Source of the DNA: Diphasiastrum complanatum
Lineage: Eukaryota > Streptophyta > Lycopodiopsida > Lycopodiales > Lycopodiaceae
Direction of reading: 5' to 3'
DNA length: 64,000 nucleotides
NCBI GenBank assembly: GCA_029204225.1
Contig: CM055098.1
Span: 9,153,746-9,217,745, forward strand
Part shown: positions 58,490-64,000 of the stretch, piece after piece
How positions within the stretch are numbered: the first letter of the stretch is position 1
Layout of the letters: each line of letters begins with the position of its first letter
The notes under the pieces: model-generated
What the model saw: the letters and a program-made list of their open reading frames with translations, nothing else
Databases searched by the model: none
What the model was told of the DNA's origin: nothing
Program-made: the position numbers and the translations under genes

Positions 58490-59198
58490 ACAAGAAATCT
58501 AATGCTTTTGCCAAGTTTAGAGAGTTCAAGGCTCTAGTTGAAAAACAAACAGGTTGTTATATTAAGACCCTTAGATAAGTTGGTGGCGGTGAGTATTTTT
58601 CAGCAGAGTTTATAAATTTTTGCAAGGATTAGGGGATCAAGAGACAAATTGCTACACTCTATTCACCACAACAGAATGGAGTTGCAGAACGGAAAAACAG
58701 ATCCATTGTGGAGATGGCTAGGGCAATGCTTAGCAAGGGTTTGCCAAATACGTTTTGGGTAGAAGCATGCAACACAGCTACTCATATCTTGAATCGGTGT
58801 CCTACAAAGTCCGTGGAGGGTAAGACACCTTACGAAGCTTTTACTGGAAAGAAACCTAATGTTTCTCATTTACGAGTATTTGGTTGTGATGCTTACGCTC
58901 ATGTGCCTGATGAAAAACGAAAGAAGCTGGATGCAAAAGCTGTTAAGTGTATTTTCCTTGGATATGATGAAAGAGCCAAGGCATACAGGATGTATGACAC
59001 AGATGCACAAAAGATCGTGATTTCCAGAAATGCTACTTTTGATGAGATGTGTCAAAATGACCAAATAAAATTGACGATTGATTCCTTTGATGATAAAGCT
59101 AAAGTACAGTTGAAGGAAGAAGTTGGTGTCGATATGGAAGAGCCAATGGAAAAAGATAGGGTTAATAATGAGACTCCTAGGAGAGTGCCTAAGTGGTA
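58490..59198 (+). pseudogene. Copia E: integrase core to C-terminus
   Basis: Broken at the second catalytic motif: related elements have LRSDxGGEY, here LR*VGGGEY. The Glu motif SPQQNGVAERKNRS is intact. Then come ARAMLSKGLPNTFWVEACNTATHILNRCPTKSVEGKTPYEAFTGKKPNVSHLRVFGCDAYAHVPDEKRKKLDAKAVKCIFLGYDERAKAYRMYD and an acidic linker. Confidence 0.9.
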
Positions 59199-60424
59199 AT
59201 TGTCAGTAACAAGTGATGCTAATAAGGGAGATACTCCCGAATCAAGTGAGCAGGGAGAGCTTAGAAGATCAAGTAGAAATCGAAAACCTCCTGCAAGATT
59301 AGAGATGAATCTAGCCCTGATGGGCTTTGTGCTCAAGGCTCAAGAACCAAAAACTTTTGATGAAGCAAAGGAGCACAAGGAGTGGCGTGCAGCTATGGAA
59401 ACAGAAATGGAAGCCATATCGAAAAATAGGACGTGAAATTTGGTTGAGCTACCTGATGGTAAGAAGCCTAACACCTTGCAAATGGATTTATAAGATCAAA
59501 TATGGAGTAGATGGACAACTCAACAAGTACAAAGCACGGTTGGTTGCGAGAGGATTTGAGCAACAAGAAGGTATTGATTTTGAGGAAACCTTCGCACCCA
59601 TAGCTAAGATGGTGACTATACATTCTATCATTGCTATTTCTGCTTTCTATGGTTGGAAGATCCATCAAATGGATGTTAAATCTACTTTTCTTAATGGAGT
59701 GCTGGATGAAGAGGTGTACTCAATACAACCTCAAGGATTTGTTGAGCTAGGGAGAGAGCATCTTGTTTGTAAGCTCAACAAAGCCATTTATGGATTGAAG
59801 CAAGCCCCACGGGCATGGTACTCTTGCATTGATATGAACACTTCAAGCGAAAAGGAATGGTAAAGAGTGATGCTGATCCTAATCTTTACATTCTAAGGCA
59901 AGATTCCGATATAGTGTTCATTGTCTTGTACGTAGATGATTTGATTATTACAGGAAGCAATGAGAAGTTAATCGATGAAATCAAATCAAATCTTTCCAAT
60001 GCTTTTGACATGACTGATTTAGGATTGATGCACTACTGTCTTGGCATTGGTCTTTCTTACACAAAGCAAATATGCACGAGATTTGCTTTATAAGTTCAAT
60101 ATGTAGGATTGTAAGCCTTTGAGTACACCTATGGATGTCAACATGAAGCTTACTGCATATGAAGAATCTGAGAAAGTGGATGCTTATTTGTATAGACAGC
60201 TGCTGGGTAGTTTGATTTATTTGACACACACACGACCTGATATTTCTTATGTTGTTGGTGGTGTTAGTCAATTTATGCAAGATCCTAGTCAAGCACACTA
60301 GAAGTCTGCTAAACGTATTTTCAGATACATTCGAGGGAAATTGAATTTTGGTTTGAAGTATGTTCAGCCTGAAGCGCCAATGTTGGTAGGTTATATAGAT
60401 GCCGATTGGGCAGTCCCGTTGTAG
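59199..60424 (+). pseudogene. Copia E: RT and truncated RNase H
   Basis: RT entry is broken by a TGA where related proteins have Trp, and by frameshifts near 59470 and 59860. Landmarks: YKARLVARGFEQQEGIDFEETFAPIAKM, HQMDVKSTFLNGVLDEEVYSIQPQGFVE, LKQAPRAWYSCID, YVDDLIITGSNEKL. RNase H starts LYRQLLGSLIYLTHTRPDISYVVGGVSQFM and is cut off just after YIDADWA. Confidence 0.9.
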
Positions 60425-61620
60425 ACGTTCTTCAAATAATTTGGTTGTCTAAGTTATGATTTTCACAGGTATCAGATGAGCAGACGTAGAACCAAAGTTG
60501 GTTTCACCTGACCTTAGATCAACGATCAATAAACGTGCAAGAAGAATCTTGAACAAAGATGCAGGCCATGATCCGGAATGTGTTCCAGATCGCGTTCCGG
60601 AACGTGATCCGGGATTTCCCATTAGGGTTTCTCAGAACGCAATTTTTTTTTCTTTTTTTTCAAACCTGCCAATATGGGTATCATGTGAACGGATTTCAAA
60701 AGAGCAGTTCTATTGCTTGATTTCAGATAGTTAATCCCCAATATCTGCTAGTCACTTCAATCAGATACTGAAGCTAATTGTTTTTGCAGATATGGATTTG
60801 CAGATATAACATTGGCTAATCATTTCATTTGTATCTGCTTTAGTATTTCTGCTGCTATTCATTGGTCATTTATTGCAACTAGTTGTGGGGATCCCTCCAC
60901 AATAAAAAAAAAAATTTCCAAATTTTTTTGCGATCCGGGACAAAGTTTCTGGTCCCAGCGATCCGGATCGCACGATCCGGATCGTTTTTTCAGCAGATCG
61001 CGATCCGCTGCAACTCAGATCTTGAAATAGAAATAGTCATTCACCAAGGAGACAACTGTGGGCTTAATTTCCAACATTTCTTGGTCTATTAATATAGGTT
61101 GATAGAGTCCCATATCATCAATCAACGGCAGCAATTTTTTTTTAAATATGCCTTCCATTTCCATGTTGCAATTATTGTACTTTGAGGCTACTCATTCAAT
61201 GGGTGCAGTTTTTTGATCTGCTATACAGCATTAACACTATGTGTGGACATCTTCAGCATATGAGATTTTGCAGTACTACACTTTGCAGCATGTGCATCGA
61301 TTTTTTCTTTCATTTCAAAATATGTGCAATATCTTTTACATATTAGCAGGGTTTGAGGGCAATGTTTTTGTCAGTAAGGGACATGTAATTCAGGATATTG
61401 CTACTAACATAGTTGGGTTTTGTCATCCTCAGTTTGCTGTCTACTTTTGTTATGTGATGTGCATGTTGCTGAAGTCAAGTATTAAATGGTTTATCTAACG
61501 ACGCAAGGAAAAAACAATTTCTTGGCTAGAAAAGGTGACAGAATGTGTTGGAGACTCCAAGAAGAAGTTTTAATTGGCATGTCTTAGCAAGTGGTAGCAA
61601 AGTAGGGATAGTACAAAGCT
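60425..61620 (+). other. Intron 4 tail with a GATCCGG palindrome cluster
   Basis: No gene. GATCCGGA/TCCGGATC words cluster at 60570-60612 and 60950-61012 (for example CGATCCGGATCG twice in 25 bp). A T-rich stretch with CAATATGGGTAT then GTGAA at about 60671 recurs at 63858. Confidence 0.55.
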
Positions 61621-61621
61621 A

Positions 61622-61787
61622 CAAGTAAGGCTGATGAATGCCTACAGATCAAAACACACTGCGCTATAAATCATGAGAGTGTCATAGGCACATAGTGTTT
61701 TTAACAAGTAAGGCTGATGAATGCCTGCAGATCAAAACACACTGCGCTATAAATCATGAGAGTGTCATAGGCACATAGTGTTTTTAA
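61622..61787 (+). repeat. Near-perfect 83-bp tandem duplication
   Basis: 61622-61704 and 61705-61787 are identical apart from one base (CCTACAG versus CCTGCAG). Confidence 0.95.
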
Positions 61788-62149
61788 CTCCAAAGAGGAG
61801 AACATTAGAATTCCTATCACAATTAGCTTTGTGAAAAGTGGCTGTAGAATGGATCTGGAACGAGGTGAAAGAGCTTCATGCTGTGGAAGTTGAGCACATA
61901 TAGTGAGATTGCAACCGGAAAGGAAGATTTAATATGATGTACTACTAGCTTGTCAGAGAGAGGCTGTATGAGGATGTAAGACCATTTTCTTCAAAACAAA
62001 AAATATCAGGGAGTGTGATAAAACTCTACAGGTTTGAAGAAAAGGTTGGAAGGAACCAAATTTTGCAGGACCTTAAATTGAACACTAGTCAGTTTGCACT
62101 AGATGTCACGATCTGGTTGCTAAGGCTAAGATAGTTTCTGCTTTTACAG

Positions 62150-62302
62150 ATTGGATCAACGGAGTGGGTGGAAGAAAACGCTGACTTACTGGGTGCAAGG
62201 GCAGTTGCATATGTTAATGTTGATTGTGCTGTAGCTGGCCCGGGATTTTTCGCATCAGCAACACCACAATTGGATTCCCTTTTAAAGGAAGTTACTAAAA
62301 AG
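62150..62302 (+). CDS. Glutamate carboxypeptidase, exon 5 (last in window)
   Basis: 153 nt coding [51 protein letters not shown]. Asp477 matches zinc ligand Asp453 of human GCPII, again with identical spacing (29 residues from the catalytic Glu). Acceptor TTTTACAG at 62149, donor AAG|GTCTGA at 62303, phase 0. The five exons give 503 residues. Family members have about 700, so roughly 200 residues, with the last zinc-binding His and the dimerisation domain, lie beyond the window. Confidence 0.95.
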
Positions 62303-64000
62303 GTCTGATGTCTCAATTCTCAAGTAATGGTTTTTTGTTGATCCTATCTCTGAAATGTGTACTAAAGTTTTGGTTACCAATTTGCTTGCAAAATAGATAG
62401 TAAAATATCTACTACATCATGTCATTTCATTGGTGTTTTACCTCAATCCAGTCATCCTAAACAGACTAAAATACATTATCGATAGTAAATCTGATAAGGA
62501 GTCATGTAATCTGCTCCTGCATAGCTTTCTTATAGTGCTGTATCTACCTTGGATGACTAGGAAAAAAGTATGTTATTTATTAAGGTGTTCAACTTATTGA
62601 TTTTTTATTGATTCGTGCTAACCTGGTAGGTGTCCTTGTTACTTCAAGAGATAGTGACGCTTGAATATCTTGAATGCATGAATGTAAACTTTAACGATGT
62701 AAGAACAGCTTACATGCTAATGATTTATGACCAGATCAGATCTCCGCTTTGTGGATTCTGCATTTTTTCTTTCTAAGAATGTTACCCCATATAAGAATGT
62801 GCAACTTTAAACAGCAAGGGTGCTACTATCTCATGACTTACTGATATTTGCTATACCTTAAAGGATTCGGAGATCTTAGAGTTGCACTGTGCTCTCAAGG
62901 TTTTTTTTTATCTTATTACACACAGCGCCCACATAGTACTTACGAACTGTAGAAGCAGCCCACATATTACTAGCTTGTCTACCTTTGCATCCTGCAATGC
63001 ATTTTAACATCATGCTTTATGCATTTAGCATGAAATGATGATGGAAGTGTACCAATTTGGTGACAGACCATGCGCAGACCATGCGCTAACAATCTATCTT
63101 AGACCACTTTGATTGCCCCTTGATCCTTGGTGAGGAGTGGTGTTGGCAATATCTTCCAAACATTATAAGTGTTTTGAAACACTCAAAACCTAAACATGAG
63201 CTTAAATAATGCAGAACATTTGTGTATGTTGAAAATAATTATTTTCGTGTAAGCACAAGTTCTTATGTCTCATCTTCAATGCAAGAGCTTTTCATCCATA
63301 ACCATGTGTATAGTGTGCTCCATGCTCATGCATACAGTCCATTTAGAAGCAGCCTCTACTCAGGTCCCTTCATTTCTCAGGTAGAAAAAGTGGAGCAACA
63401 AAAATCTGACAGGCTCTCAATGTGATGTGCAATGTGTTCATTCAAACTCCTTGGTTCAGTTGACATTTTGTAAGTAAATTTAAAGGGTGGAAAAATCCAT
63501 ATTCTTCAAAGGGGTTGAAACATGCTTAAGATGACGTTTTAAAGTGAATCCTAAATCTGTAGAAACCCACAATTTGCAAGGCAAAAGGCGTACTCATTTC
63601 AAACAACTTCTATATCATATCCCTTCATAAAAGCTTTCTATCTACATCATCAAAATCAGGACTAAAGAAATTCCATCCGTCGATTTCAGATCTGGTGCAC
63701 ATTGAGACTAATACAGTCTTATAGAAATCAAATGAGTACGTTCTCACATATTCTAAGCATAGTTGCACTGCGTTTTTGAAACGCGTTTCGGAAATACGGA
63801 ATTTTTTTCCAAAAACGTTTTTTTTAATTTTTTATTTTTTTTTGGTTTTTTTTTGTGCAATATGGGTATAAGGTGAAAGCTCTAATTAAGAGCATAATTA
63901 CTGTGTGTTTTGCCGAACGTTTGGGGTGCAGGATGGTCTAGTTTAGGTGCATTAACTCCTAGGTTTACGCTTTAACTCCCAGGTGCATTAATAAAAAAAC
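62303..64000 (+). other. Intron 5 (incomplete)
   Basis: No exon matching the rest of the carboxypeptidase was found up to the window end. At 63776-63800 there is an AAACGCGTTTCGG palindromic word, then T-rich sequence and CAATATGGGTATAAGGTGAA, resembling 60671. Confidence 0.6.

Larger units (their letters stand above)
56744..60420 (+). mobile_element. Copia element E, gag to partial RNase H, in intron 4
   Basis: A nearly complete but broken copia coding region in gene-sense orientation. No PBS or defined LTR is visible upstream, and the element stops inside RNase H (YIDADWA near 60405) with no polypurine tract or 3' LTR. Its proteins resemble those of copia A (GNCRYCNKPGHWERECFKK, DTWYIDSGASKHMTS, FGHISAQSLQILKRGNL). 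Confidence 0.9.
50539..62149 (+). other. Intron 4, about 11.6 kb, loaded with copia remnants
   Basis: Bounded by CTC|GTAAGT and TTTTACAG|ATT, which join exons 4 and 5 in phase to give [17 protein letters not shown]. It contains copia D (52102-54979), a following LTR with the RT fragment at 55841, copia E (56744-60420), two minisatellites and a palindrome cluster. 50539-52100 holds nothing recognised except a 9-bp hairpin (TCTTTGACG with CGTCAAAGA at 51982-52004). Confidence 0.9.

Overview
This is nuclear DNA from a land plant with a transposon-rich genome. The signs are GT-AG introns, LTR retrotransposons primed by initiator-Met tRNA, a short CCCTAAA telomere-like tract, very long CT/GA microsatellites and an AMP1-type carboxypeptidase gene. 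The lineage cannot be fixed from sequence alone. The carboxypeptidase is clearly plant-type but its N-terminus looks diverged, so a gymnosperm, fern or early angiosperm are all possible.

Layout. (1) 1-9832: an uncharacterised minus-strand ORF with a coiled-coil end is split by a minus-strand chromovirus (299-8327). That element has two ~496-bp LTRs, a 5-bp ATGAG target duplication, a PBS and a polypurine tract. Between its gag and protease remnants lies a foreign block (about 3745-5293) holding a copia 3' end, a purple acid phosphatase intron/exon piece and a CT microsatellite. (2) 11500-17715: a gag-less copia element, with the truncated pol of a second copia abutting its broken 3' LTR. (3) 17716-24190: microsatellite-bearing composite repeats, long stretches with no recognisable content, an interstitial telomere-like tract and decayed minus-strand coding remnants. 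(4) 24200-31913: a decayed gypsy element interrupted exactly at its polypurine tract/LTR junction by a copia element (26369-31335, TSD GAAGA). (5) 32540-40843: a gag scrap, two clusters of palindromic minisatellite, a ~2-kb satellite array, and a second copy of the composite repeat with a 60-bp alternating purine-pyrimidine tract. (6) 40844-43560: a second, heavily decayed copy related to the first chromovirus. (7) 43570-44235: a GC-rich fold-back repeat.

(8) 46148 to the right edge: the only clear host gene, a membrane-anchored M28-family glutamate carboxypeptidase (AMP1/GCPII type) on the plus strand. Five exons are visible and encode 503 residues. They include the transmembrane anchor, the protease-associated region and all the zinc/catalytic residues except the last His, which lies in an exon beyond the window. 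Intron 4 is about 11.6 kb and holds at least three copia remnants, all in the gene's sense orientation, plus minisatellites. No RNA genes, CRISPR arrays or bacterial-type systems were found. Almost all other coding potential is broken transposon protein. Where ancestral codons can be guessed, many stops are explained by C-to-T or G-to-A change, as expected for long-methylated plant repeats.
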